From NCBI RefSeq assembly GCF_002744175.1, contig NZ_NKHF01000041.1, forward strand, positions 38,284 through 102,283: a stretch of 64,000 bases of DNA, written 5' to 3'. The notes under the pieces were generated by a model that did no database searches, was not told the origin of the DNA, and saw nothing but the letters and a program-made list of their open reading frames with translations. The position numbers and the translations under genes are program-made. Origin of the DNA: Pseudoalteromonas piscicida (GTDB taxonomy: Bacteria > Pseudomonadota > Gammaproteobacteria > Enterobacterales > Alteromonadaceae). Shown here in pieces: positions 56,951 to 64,000 of this stretch. The number at the start of each line of letters is the position of its first letter. The first letter of the stretch is position 1.

Positions 56951-57415
56951 ATGAAAGTAATCGAAGGTAATAAATACGCTCCTGGCAAAAAATTTGCCAT
57001 TGTCATTTCACGTTTTAACGATTTTATCGGTAGCAGCCTATTAGAAGGTGCTGTAGATGAACTTAAACGTACCGGTGGTGTTAGCGATGACGATATCACT
57101 GTAGTGTATGTACCTGGAGCGGTTGAACTACCACTTGCAGCGAAACGCGTTGCAATGAAAAAAGAGCACGACGCAATTATTGCGTTAGGTGTGATTATTC
57201 GTGGTGGTACACCACACTTCGATTTGGTCGCTAACGAGTCTAACAAAGGCTTGGCTAGCGTTTCATTAGATTATGACATTCCAGTAGCTTTTGGTGTATT
57301 AACCACTGAAAGCATTGAGCAAGCCATCGAGCGCGCGGGCACTAAAATGGGTAACAAAGGGGGAGAAGCCGCCCTTGGAGCTCTGGAAATGGTGAACGTG
57401 TTAGAGCAAATTTAA
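56951..57415 (+). CDS. ribH: 6,7-dimethyl-8-ribityllumazine synthase
   Basis: RibH condenses the pyrimidine and butanone-phosphate intermediates to lumazine, the substrate of RibE. The 154-residue protein has [49 protein letters not shown] with the catalytic His, and [32 protein letters not shown], all highly conserved. It has its own ribosome site (AGGAACATCT) after the nested inverted repeats. It is followed 11 bases later by nusB. Confidence 0.96.
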   Translation: MKVIEGNKYAPGKKFAIVISRFNDFIGSSLLEGAVDELKRTGGVSDDDITVVYVPGAVELPLAAKRVAMKKEHDAIIALGVIIRGGTPHFDLVANESNKGLASVSLDYDIPVAFGVLTTESIEQAIERAGTKMGNKGGEAALGALEMVNVLEQI

Positions 57416-57426
57416 GAGGAATCTCA

Positions 57427-57837
57427 GTGAAACCAGCAGCTAGACGCAAAGCACGTGTACTTGCTTTACAAGCTATTTATTCTTGGCAGCTAAGTGGCAA
57501 CCCAATTGCCGATATCGAGCAGCAAATGCTGATCGAAAATGACGTAACAAAAGTGGATGTTGAGTACTTTAAAGACTTGGCTCGTGGCGTTGTGGTAAAT
57601 CAGAAACAGCTTGATGAAGCCGTTCGCCCACACTTAGCTCGTCCACTTGAAGAGCTGGATATGGTTGAGTTAGCTGTGCTACGAGTTAGCGCTTATGAGC
57701 TTAAGTTCCGCGAAGATGTGCCATATAAAGTGGCCATCAATGAAGGTATTGAGTTGGCGAAAATGTTTGGCGCAGAAGAAAGCCACAAATTCGTCAACGG
57801 CGTGCTAGACAAAGCGGTTAAGTTTATTCGTAAGTAA
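57427..57837 (+). CDS. nusB: Transcription antitermination factor NusB
   Basis: NusB binds boxA RNA with S10 and promotes antitermination at rRNA operons. The 136-residue all-helical protein starts [22 protein letters not shown] and contains [41 protein letters not shown] sequence and [28 protein letters not shown], which are diagnostic. The start codon is GTG at 57427 with AGAGGA seven bases upstream. It follows ribH in the usual gammaproteobacterial order and is followed by a strong terminator. Confidence 0.96.
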   Translation: MKPAARRKARVLALQAIYSWQLSGNPIADIEQQMLIENDVTKVDVEYFKDLARGVVVNQKQLDEAVRPHLARPLEELDMVELAVLRVSAYELKFREDVPYKVAINEGIELAKMFGAEESHKFVNGVLDKAVKFIRK

Positions 57838-57853
57838 ACTTTACTATAGGAAT

Positions 57854-57876
57854 AGCCGGCCTAGGCCGGCTTTTTT
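57854..57876 (+). terminator. Intrinsic terminator after nusB, abutting thiL
   Basis: AGCCGGCC pairs with GGCCGGCT around TA, followed by TTTTTT that ends only four bases before the thiL ATG at 57881. It occupies the space where the thiL ribosome site would normally be. Confidence 0.88.
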
Positions 57877-57880
57877 GTGT

Positions 57881-58843
57881 ATGAAAGAATTTGAGCTAAT
57901 CAATCACTATTTCAAAGGTCGTGGGATCATTCGCAGAGACGTTGAGCTCGGAATAGGCGACGACTGTGCCTTAGTGTCTGTCCCTGAAGGTAATCAACTG
58001 GCGGTGACCACCGACACCTTGGTTGCTGGTGTACATTTTTTTGAAGATATTCCACCACGAGCACTTGGACACCGTGTTATTGCAGTTAACTTAAGCGACT
58101 TAGCAGCAATGGGGGCAGAACCTGCTTGGGTTTCCCTAGGTCTAACGCTTCCAAATGCGGACATGCAATGGCTTGAAGCATTCACTGAAGGCATGCATGA
58201 AATTGCAGAGTACTACAACGTTCAAGTTATTGGCGGCGATACGACACAAGGGCCGCTGACTATCACTGTGTGTGCTAAAGGGATTGTGCCGGCTGGAAAA
58301 GCTTTAAAGCGCTCAAGTGCACGAGTGGGTGATTGGATCTATGTAACAGGCCCCCTTGGTGATGCTGGGCTAGCAATTGAAGCTAGAAAACGTGATTTAC
58401 AACTGGAGCCTCAGCACTACAAAGCCGCATTGGAAAAGTTTCACTTTCCGGCGCCTCGCGTTGCCGCAGGTCAAGTGCTTCGAGGTCTTGCTACCTCAGC
58501 TATCGACATCTCAGACGGCTTATTGGCGGATCTAAAACATATTTTACACAGCTCGCATGTGGGAGCAAAAATCCACGCTGACAAAGTACCGATGTCGAAT
58601 GCACTGCGCTCGAGCCTTGATGAAGACGCTCGGATGCAATTAGCACTTGGCTTTGGTGATGACTACGAGCTGTTATTCACAGTGAATGATAATAATAAAA
58701 ATGCTGTGGAGACTCGATTAAAGCAATACGGTGTTGAACCCGTGTGTATTGGTCAAATTACGGCGAATAATGGTGACATTCAATTGCTCAATCAAGGGCT
58801 GCCTTACCAGTTAACAGGTCAAGGGTTTGAACATTTTAGCTAG
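57881..58843 (+). CDS. thiL: Thiamine-monophosphate kinase
   Basis: ThiL makes thiamine diphosphate from thiamine monophosphate and ATP. The 320-residue protein has GIGDDCALV near residues 24-32, TTDTLVAGVHFFE, NLSDLAAMGAEPAW and VIGGDTTQGPLTITV, with several metal-binding Asp residues, and FGDDYELLFTV near residue 255. A TTG at 57875 is in frame, but ATG at 57881 gives the family start MKEFELI. No Shine-Dalgarno sequence is present, because the nusB terminator occupies that position. It is followed by pgpA after two bases. Confidence 0.94.
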   Translation: MKEFELINHYFKGRGIIRRDVELGIGDDCALVSVPEGNQLAVTTDTLVAGVHFFEDIPPRALGHRVIAVNLSDLAAMGAEPAWVSLGLTLPNADMQWLEAFTEGMHEIAEYYNVQVIGGDTTQGPLTITVCAKGIVPAGKALKRSSARVGDWIYVTGPLGDAGLAIEARKRDLQLEPQHYKAALEKFHFPAPRVAAGQVLRGLATSAIDISDGLLADLKHILHSSHVGAKIHADKVPMSNALRSSLDEDARMQLALGFGDDYELLFTVNDNNKNAVETRLKQYGVEPVCIGQITANNGDIQLLNQGLPYQLTGQGFEHFS

Positions 58844-58845
58844 GA

Positions 58846-59334
58846 GTGAATTTGGCTAAGCAGTACAATTTTAATTTAAAAAAGCCGCATCAGTTCTTTG
58901 CGCTTGGGTTTGGTTTGGGGCTGGCAAAAAAGGCGCCCGGCACCGTAGGGACGTTTGCAGCACTTCCGTTTATTTTTCTGACTCAAGGCACGCCCATCTG
59001 GTTGCAGTGTTTGTTGGCAATGATAATGACGCTGTTTGGTATTTGGGTTTGTGGGAAAACCGCGGATGATGTAAATGTTCACGACCATCCTGCAATTGTA
59101 TGGGATGAAGTGGCTGGTTTTTATATTACGATGATAGGCGCGGCAATTAGTTGGCAGTCGCTACTTGTTGGGTTTATTTTGTTTCGCTTTTTCGATATTT
59201 TAAAGCCTGGGCCAATTAAGTGGTTAGATAAGCGTTTGCATGGCGGCTCTGGTATTATGCTCGATGATGTATTGGCGGGTATTTTTTCGTTAATTTGCGT
59301 GCAAGCTTTGTTTAAAACTGGCATGTTAATCTAA
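58846..59334 (+). CDS. pgpA: Phosphatidylglycerophosphatase A
   Basis: PgpA removes phosphate from phosphatidylglycerophosphate to give phosphatidylglycerol. The 162-residue protein has about three membrane helices and the conserved GLGLAKKAPGTVGTFAALP, HDHPAIVWDEVAGFYITM and FRFFDILKPGPIKWLD segments. The start may be GTG at 58846 or TTG at 58852; the latter has a TAGGAG site at better distance. It is the end of the nrdR-to-pgpA cluster and is followed 24 bases later by the diguanylate cyclase gene. Confidence 0.93.
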   Translation: MNLAKQYNFNLKKPHQFFALGFGLGLAKKAPGTVGTFAALPFIFLTQGTPIWLQCLLAMIMTLFGIWVCGKTADDVNVHDHPAIVWDEVAGFYITMIGAAISWQSLLVGFILFRFFDILKPGPIKWLDKRLHGGSGIMLDDVLAGIFSLICVQALFKTGMLI

Positions 59335-59358
59335 CTATATTGATGTGATGGAATCGAG

Positions 59359-62300
59359 ATGATAAGGCTATTGTTTTTCATGTTCACTTTGCTGCTGTCT
59401 TTTACCAGCGTAGCGGCAATAGATGACTATGTAGTGAAACAGTGGAATATCCAAAGTGGATTACCGTCACAAAGTGTGAAAAGTGTCGTCCAAGATAATC
59501 AAGGTTATATTTGGCTCGGCACTCAGTTTGGTCTGAGTCGTTTTGACGGCCATCAGTTCCAAAACTTTAATACCCAGAATACCGAATTTTTAAGCAGCAA
59601 TGCCATCAACAAGTTGGCTGTCGACCGCTTTGGCATGCTATGGGTTGGTACTCGCCGAGGATTGCTGCGACTTAACCCCAAAACCTTAGAAGCAAGGCGC
59701 TTTGACTTGCAAGGGCCAGTTAGAGATATTTTACAAGACGAAGACGGTGGTATCTGGATTGCTGCTAACGGGCTTTATTATGTTTCGGCGAAAAAGCTGA
59801 TGCTGGCTGCAAATAACATTGAGCAAAGTAACCTCGATGTGACACAAATAAATCAGATCGTTGGTTCAGTGACCAAAATGGCCTTAGTGCCAGATGGTAT
59901 TTGGTTAGTCAATGAACGTCACCTTCTTAAAATTAGTGAATCAAGTAATCGCAATGGCGACGGCGTGAGGCTGGAACTGGCAAGCAAAGTTTCTTTACCT
60001 GAGCAGCTCGCACAAACCATTATTCATGATTTGGCTTGGGTAGACGGTAAACTCTTTTTGGCGTCTGAGCTGGGGGCTTACTTTTTAGATTTTGATGAAG
60101 TACTGCGTCGGTATCAGGAAGTTGGCAATAATGCCGTTTATAAATTTCTGAATGACAAAGAGGGTGGCCTTTGGGTATCTACCTATGGTCGACTACTGTA
60201 TCGCCAAAGTAACGGCATTTGGCAGGCGGTTGAGCCGATCCAGCTAGACCAAAGTATTTGGTTTGCGGATATTTTTATGGACAAAGATAGCAACATTTGG
60301 CTTGCCAGCCTAAACGAAGGCTTGTGGCTCGCACACTCAGGCAAAGTAGAGCGTCATCATATTGGACTGAGAACAAACCAAGCTATTTCTGCCATAACGC
60401 AAGATTCATCAGGCCAAATATGGGTGGCTAGTCGTGAGGGGCTGGGGATAATTGGCCTAAATGACAGTTATCAACCTATTCTTACCAGCGCTCAACTAAA
60501 TCGCTCGGTGATCCATGATTTGGAGTTTATTGGTGAAAAGCTCATTCTGGGGACAGATCGCGGGGCACTTGTCTATGAAAATGGCACTTTAGAAAAAATA
60601 AATGAGCGCGAGTTACGCCAGAACCCAGTCTTCTCTTTAAGCCCTTCAAATCGAGGCGGAATGTGGTTTGGTACTGGCCGAGGCTTATACCGCTTAGACT
60701 ACAAAGGGATCACGCCTTTTGCTTATAATGCTTTTCTTGGTAGTCAGTTTGTTACTTTTATAGAAGACTTTCCGAGATATGGGTTTATTGGAACCAATAA
60801 GGGCGCGTATCGTTACAACGAAAAAGGTATTGAAAAGATAGGCTCCCAAACCTCGCTCGATTCAGCCTATATCACAAGTATTCTTCATCTAGACACAGTA
60901 ACGACGTTAGTTGGTTCGTTAAATGACGGGCTGTTTTATCGTACCTCTGAGGGCGATTGGTATCAGTTAGATGCATCTAATGGCTTGCCTTATGGCTCTA
61001 TCTTTTCGTTGCACTTCGATAAGGTCAACAAGCTGATTTGGGTAAGTACCATGAAAGGGGTATATCGCATGCCCGTAGCTCAATTTGAGCAGGCGATTGA
61101 GAGCTTACAAGTTGAACAGGTGATCAGTCCTTTTGACCGCCAGCTTGATGGTAGACCAAGCCAGTGCTGCTCGGGATTAGGCCATGACGCTGTCATCGAA
61201 ACTGAGTCTGCTATTTTCTATCCAAGCTTACAAGGGGTCGTTGAGATCCCTAAAAATGTGCAACTTTTTGGGGGCGGCGATTTACTGCCTCGACTTGAAT
61301 CACTCTCAACCCATAACCGTATATTTAGTGCGGATTCGCTAAATCAAATGATCGAGCTTAATACCTCTGAGCGTGATTTAACAATAAACTATACTGCAAT
61401 TGATTTTTACGCACCTCAAAGCATCGAGTTTAGATATAAGTTAAAAGGCCATGATACACAATGGCGCGATGCTCAAACACGTAGAGAAGCGATTTATACC
61501 AACTTACCGCCAGGCAGTTTTACTTTTATTCTTGAAACTAAGCGGCAAGGACAAGATTGGGAGCAAGCAAAGACGCTACAATTGCCTGTGACTTTGCCAC
61601 GCCGCTTTGATGAAACCATTTATTTTAGGTTGTTTATTACCTGCGCCTTTATTTTTATGTTCTATCTCATTTTTTGGGTGTTTAGAGCACAAGAAAGGCG
61701 AAAACAAGCCGCGTTAGAAGACTTAATTGCTGAGCGTACCACTGAGCTTAGAAAAGCCAACGAAAAGCTGAATCAAGTTAATACCCAGCTTAAGTTAGTC
61801 AGTCATTCAGATGAGTTGACCGGCTTGCGAAGCCGTCGCTTCCTGTTCGATCAACTCCCTAAAGATGTCGAGCATTACCAGCGCAACGCACAATCATTAC
61901 AGGCCCAGAATAAGAGCCTAGTATTAATGATCATGAATATCGACGATTTTAGTAAAATCAACGATTCTTACGGGCCAATTGGCGGTGATAGCTGCCTACA
62001 ACAAATAGCCACATTGTTGAATACTCGAACGCAAGGCTCTGACTATGTAGTTAGGTGGAGCGGCGATGAGTTTTTGTTATTACTGCGTGATTTTAGTCGA
62101 GATGATATAGAAAGTTATGTCAGTGACTTATGTAAAGCCATTGCAGAAACGGACTACCGCCTGCCAAATGGCAAAACAACCAAATTGACCGTCTCGATGG
62201 GCTGGTCTTATTACCCGTTACCACTGCTAGGTGGTAAGGTGATTGGCTGGGAATCATCGGTGAATTTGGCTGATATTGCGCTACATCAAGTGAAGCAACG

Positions 62301-62439
62301 CGGAGGTGATGGTGCTGCTACGATTATCTTCGATGATCAGCTAGATGCCTTTGAGTTTGAACAAAGCGCGAACATAGAGTCGCAACTTCAGTTATTGCAA
62401 AGCAATGGACTTGCTGAAGTGAATGTATGGATGAGGTAA
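59359..62439 (+). CDS. Two-component-type propeller sensor with diguanylate cyclase domain
   Basis: The 1026-residue protein has a signal peptide (about residues 1-20), a periplasmic region of about 14 propeller-type repeats (VVQDNQGYIWLGTQFGLSRFDG and related GxxWVGT units, about 25-620), a Y_Y_Y domain ending near 745, one membrane helix at about 755-775, a coiled coil, and a GGDEF domain to about 970. The active-site motif reads RWSGDEF near 900, so the first Gly is Ser; Asp, Glu and Phe are kept. It would make cyclic di-GMP in response to an external, perhaps carbohydrate-type, signal. About 50 extra residues follow the GGDEF domain. It is probably cotranscribed with pgpA or has a promoter inside it. 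Confidence 0.88.
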   Translation: MIRLLFFMFTLLLSFTSVAAIDDYVVKQWNIQSGLPSQSVKSVVQDNQGYIWLGTQFGLSRFDGHQFQNFNTQNTEFLSSNAINKLAVDRFGMLWVGTRRGLLRLNPKTLEARRFDLQGPVRDILQDEDGGIWIAANGLYYVSAKKLMLAANNIEQSNLDVTQINQIVGSVTKMALVPDGIWLVNERHLLKISESSNRNGDGVRLELASKVSLPEQLAQTIIHDLAWVDGKLFLASELGAYFLDFDEVLRRYQEVGNNAVYKFLNDKEGGLWVSTYGRLLYRQSNGIWQAVEPIQLDQSIWFADIFMDKDSNIWLASLNEGLWLAHSGKVERHHIGLRTNQAISAITQDSSGQIWVASREGLGIIGLNDSYQPILTSAQLNRSVIHDLEFIGEKLILGTDRGALVYENGTLEKINERELRQNPVFSLSPSNRGGMWFGTGRGLYRLDYKGITPFAYNAFLGSQFVTFIEDFPRYGFIGTNKGAYRYNEKGIEKIGSQTSLDSAYITSILHLDTVTTLVGSLNDGLFYRTSEGDWYQLDASNGLPYGSIFSLHFDKVNKLIWVSTMKGVYRMPVAQFEQAIESLQVEQVISPFDRQLDGRPSQCCSGLGHDAVIETESAIFYPSLQGVVEIPKNVQLFGGGDLLPRLESLSTHNRIFSADSLNQMIELNTSERDLTINYTAIDFYAPQSIEFRYKLKGHDTQWRDAQTRREAIYTNLPPGSFTFILETKRQGQDWEQAKTLQLPVTLPRRFDETIYFRLFITCAFIFMFYLIFWVFRAQERRKQAALEDLIAERTTELRKANEKLNQVNTQLKLVSHSDELTGLRSRRFLFDQLPKDVEHYQRNAQSLQAQNKSLVLMIMNIDDFSKINDSYGPIGGDSCLQQIATLLNTRTQGSDYVVRWSGDEFLLLLRDFSRDDIESYVSDLCKAIAETDYRLPNGKTTKLTVSMGWSYYPLPLLGGKVIGWESSVNLADIALHQVKQRGGDGAATIIFDDQLDAFEFEQSANIESQLQLLQSNGLAEVNVWMR

Positions 62440-62626
62440 TCGCTTGGTGTTAACACGTTTAAATTTAGTAGCTCTTATCTGATCTTACGGCTTAGGAGAA
62501 TTAGTTTAAAACTCACCTGCCAAGCAGCTATGAACGTTCAAGGGACGGTCAAGCTAACTCATTTTTGGACAAAAACATTTTAGGCCTTCGGCTGTATTAG
62601 ACGAATTTCGCATAAAAATTTCTATG
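62440..62626. other. Gap between the diguanylate cyclase gene and the first attC
   Basis: Nothing clearly recognisable was found here. It contains short CTAAC-type and GTTAAC words, which occur in attC cores, but no paired site could be assembled. It may be chromosomal sequence beyond the end of the cassette array or a decayed cassette tail. Confidence 0.35.
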
Positions 62627-62686
62627 GGCTAACGCCCGCAGAAGACGCGCCGTATTTTGGCGTCGCTCTTGCTGCGATTGTTATAT
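62627..62686 (-). repeat. Integron attC site, 60 bases
   Basis: Read on the minus strand the site runs from the R'' core ATATAAC, through arms with CAGCAAGAGCGACGCC pairing with GGCGCGTCTTCTG, to the R' core GTTAGCC preceded by GC. The arms form an imperfect hairpin, as folded attC sites do. The sequence resembles the attC of the aadA cassette in several blocks (TAACAA, CGACGCC, GGCGCG, GCGTTAG). It begins just after the stop codon of the cassette gene at 62693. Confidence 0.88.
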
Positions 62687-63711
62687 GGTTTATTATTCAG
62701 GTCTAAGTGTCTCAAAAAACTGCGCATCCACCCAATATACATCGGAATCTTCTGAGCTAATCTTTCTATTAAAGAAAAAATATTTTCCGTCTGGCGATAC
62801 GACTCCTCCAGTGTCCGGACCTTCTGTGTTTATCTTATCCCCTAAGTTAATGGCGGCCCCCCATGAACCATCTCGCTGTCGAAAACTTATATACAAATCC
62901 GAATCGCCGTACCCGCCTTCTCGTTCGCTGTCCCAAATTAAATAACTTTCATCTGGGGCAATGAAGGGGTGAGCTGTCCATTTTCCTGCGTTGATTTCTT
63001 TGCCAAATGCTTTTGGTGCTTCCCTATTTCCATCTATCAATCTGGAATACCGAATGGTGCCAACCTCTGTTCGTTCATCAAAAACGTAGGTGCCATTAGC
63101 GGAAGCTGTAAGGACCATGATAGGGATGCCCTCAAACGGGGGACCAAGACTTTTTAACTCTGACCAACCTTTATCGGTGCGCTCCCTATACTTATTTCCA
63201 GAGTGCATCGTTTTACCATCAGGCGAGATAGATCCACCCATCCGGGGGCCCAATACTGTCTCGTGCCATTGATTATTCTCGAATTTAAAAACAAGCGTCG
63301 TACTTTTTCTACTTTTTTTATTGTTCCTAGTAAAATAATACTCTTTCATGTCGGGTGAGAAGCGCCCGGTCCAATCACGATGCTCTTTCGATACAATACC
63401 AGGGGCGAAAACTTCAGGAATTAAGCCAGGAGGATGTTGCCCAAGATAAGGGCCCTCTAACACTGAAAAGTCATCCTGAGCATGACTTCCACTACTCATT
63501 ATCAACACAGGAAGTAGCAGAAATACGAAACGGTAATTAGATTTCATGATTTTTGTCCTTATTTTATAATCAGCAAATTATTTCACATCGATTAAATTTG
63601 ATAAAATTAGCTGTCAAATTAACCAAACTGACTTTTAAATACTTGACGTCCTAATGACTTTTAAATGATTTTGTTCTGACGGCGATAATCAACTTATTGA
63701 GTTACATATAA
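62633..63711 (-). mobile_element. Complete integron gene cassette
   Basis: The cassette runs between the cut points of the R' cores of two attC sites, 1079 bases, and carries one gene in the same orientation as its attC. Its 5' end reads TTATAT; adding the G of the core gives GTTATAT, the exact complement of ATATAAC, the R'' core of its own attC. This is the relation expected for a cassette integrated at R' sites by an integron integrase. Confidence 0.85.
62693..63547 (-). CDS. Secreted PD40/WD40-like propeller protein (cassette gene)
   Basis: The 284-residue protein has a Sec signal peptide cleaved after HAQ near residue 24. The mature part has repeated PD40-type beta-propeller segments: FSPDMKEYYFTR, GSISPDGKTMHSG, PFIAPDESYLIWDSEREGG and VVSPDGKYFFFNR, each with the SPDGK-like turn. 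No catalytic motif is visible, so a binding or lipid-anchored sensor role is possible. An AAGGAC ribosome site precedes the ATG. It is the only gene of an integron cassette and ends seven bases before its attC. Its function is unknown. Confidence 0.85.
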   Translation of the reverse strand: MKSNYRFVFLLLPVLIMSSGSHAQDDFSVLEGPYLGQHPPGLIPEVFAPGIVSKEHRDWTGRFSPDMKEYYFTRNNKKSRKSTTLVFKFENNQWHETVLGPRMGGSISPDGKTMHSGNKYRERTDKGWSELKSLGPPFEGIPIMVLTASANGTYVFDERTEVGTIRYSRLIDGNREAPKAFGKEINAGKWTAHPFIAPDESYLIWDSEREGGYGDSDLYISFRQRDGSWGAAINLGDKINTEGPDTGGVVSPDGKYFFFNRKISSEDSDVYWVDAQFFETLRPE

Positions 63712-63777
63712 CGCCTTGCTCACCGGAAAATAGCAAGCGCAGCGAGAAATTTTTCCGAGTGCAGCAACTTGTTAACT
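63706..63777 (-). repeat. Integron attC site, 72 bases
   Basis: On the minus strand the site runs from the R'' core AGTTAAC, then AAGTTGCTGCACTCGG with a complementary arm later, to GAGCAAGGC and the R' core GTTATAT. Outer arms AAGTTGCT and AGCAAGGC are imperfect complements. The stop codon TAA of the upstream partial gene lies inside the R'' core, a typical arrangement in cassette arrays. Confidence 0.85.
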
Positions 63778-64000
63778 CTCTTTTTCTAAAGTTGAGATAA
63801 GCTCTTCTTTGCTCAATTCAATCTCAGTTGCTTTTCCAGATTTGCTCGCTGATGGCTCTTCAGCAATATTTACTTCTATGTAATAGATTATTTTATTCCC
63901 GACATTTAGATATGGAAAACTATCAAGAGTATCAAGCCCAAGTCTGATTCTAGTTGTATTGGCTACAAAATTAACTAAGAACCCCTCACTAACATCGTAA
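63772..64000 (-). CDS. Partial cassette gene, unrecognised
   Basis: Only the C-terminal 75 residues are in the window; the gene continues beyond base 64000. The visible part reads in one open frame, begins within YDVSEGFLVNFVANTT and ends with a charged tail KEELISTLEKES before TAA. The stop codon is inside the attC core. The middle (GNKIIYYIEVNIAEE) is beta-like. No family was recognised, and the complete gene would be needed to say more. Confidence 0.7.
   Translation of the reverse strand, partial: YDVSEGFLVNFVANTTRIRLGLDTLDSFPYLNVGNKIIYYIEVNIAEEPSASKSGKATEIELSKEELISTLEKES

Noticed and set aside
62440..62626. A third attC site left of the first one
   Set aside because: Single core-like words occur, but no pair of complementary cores at proper spacing could be found.

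Overview
The window reads as a contiguous piece of a marine gammaproteobacterial chromosome, most likely Pseudoalteromonas or a close relative. The reasons are the complete Na+-pumping NADH:quinone oxidoreductase operon with its maturation factors, the FabV-type enoyl-ACP reductase, the rlmG-yajG-ampG order, the nrdR-ribD-ribE-ribBX-ribH-nusB-thiL-pgpA order, a Thr/Ile-rich thr leader, and moderate, slightly AT-rich composition. This assignment is inference from gene content; no search was run. No rRNA, tRNA, CRISPR array, insertion sequence or prophage was recognised. Most of the window is core genome, and the accessory part is the right-hand end.

Layout. 1-2.2 kb (minus): a CLC chloride channel and HemJ. 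2.3-3.7 kb: erpA behind a good match to a type 1 IscR site, an unannotated 58-residue membrane protein, and a small XRE regulator behind repeated GTGTTAC words. 3.7-7.4 kb (minus): rlmG-yajG-cyclophilin-ampG. 7.5-9.7 kb: alkB-like, bolA, fabV. 10.3-17.5 kb: nqrABCDEF followed by apbE and nqrM, the flavin and iron/cysteine maturation factors of the same complex. 17.6-26.3 kb: a cobalamin uptake and salvage region: cobC, then a cobalamin riboswitch in front of btuD-btuC-cobT-cobS-cobU-cobQ-cobO-btuF, with ung at its tail. 26.3-29.3 kb: a DUF3545-like protein, talB, yaaA and a Cys-rich lipoprotein. 29.3-33.2 kb (minus): a GshB-like ATP-grasp ligase translationally coupled to a fused amidohydrolase/DUF1704 (QEGLA) metallopeptidase-like protein, plus an unrecognised gene. 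33.3-46.4 kb: a chemoreceptor, DPP IV, HIT protein, an M49-like lipoprotein, HDOD protein, EamA, RdgC and a sensor kinase, with several dispersed intergenic repeats. 46.6-53.4 kb: a response regulator, the threonine operon with leader peptide and attenuator, and glyA. 53.5-59.3 kb: nrdR, riboflavin genes, nusB, thiL, pgpA. 59.4-62.4 kb: a large propeller-sensor diguanylate cyclase.

62.6-64 kb is different. Two attC recombination sites on the minus strand bracket one complete integron gene cassette (a secreted PD40-type protein), and a second cassette is cut by the window edge. The terminal core of the cassette and its own attC R'' core are exact complements, as expected for a cassette inserted by an integron integrase. 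The integrase and attI are not in the window; if present they should lie to the right of base 64000.

The best candidates for unusual biology are the integron cassettes and the ATP-grasp/QEGLA pair. Smaller points are the regulatory structures around erpA, thrA, ribH and thiL, and the two dispersed repeat families, one copy pair of which flanks rdgC.
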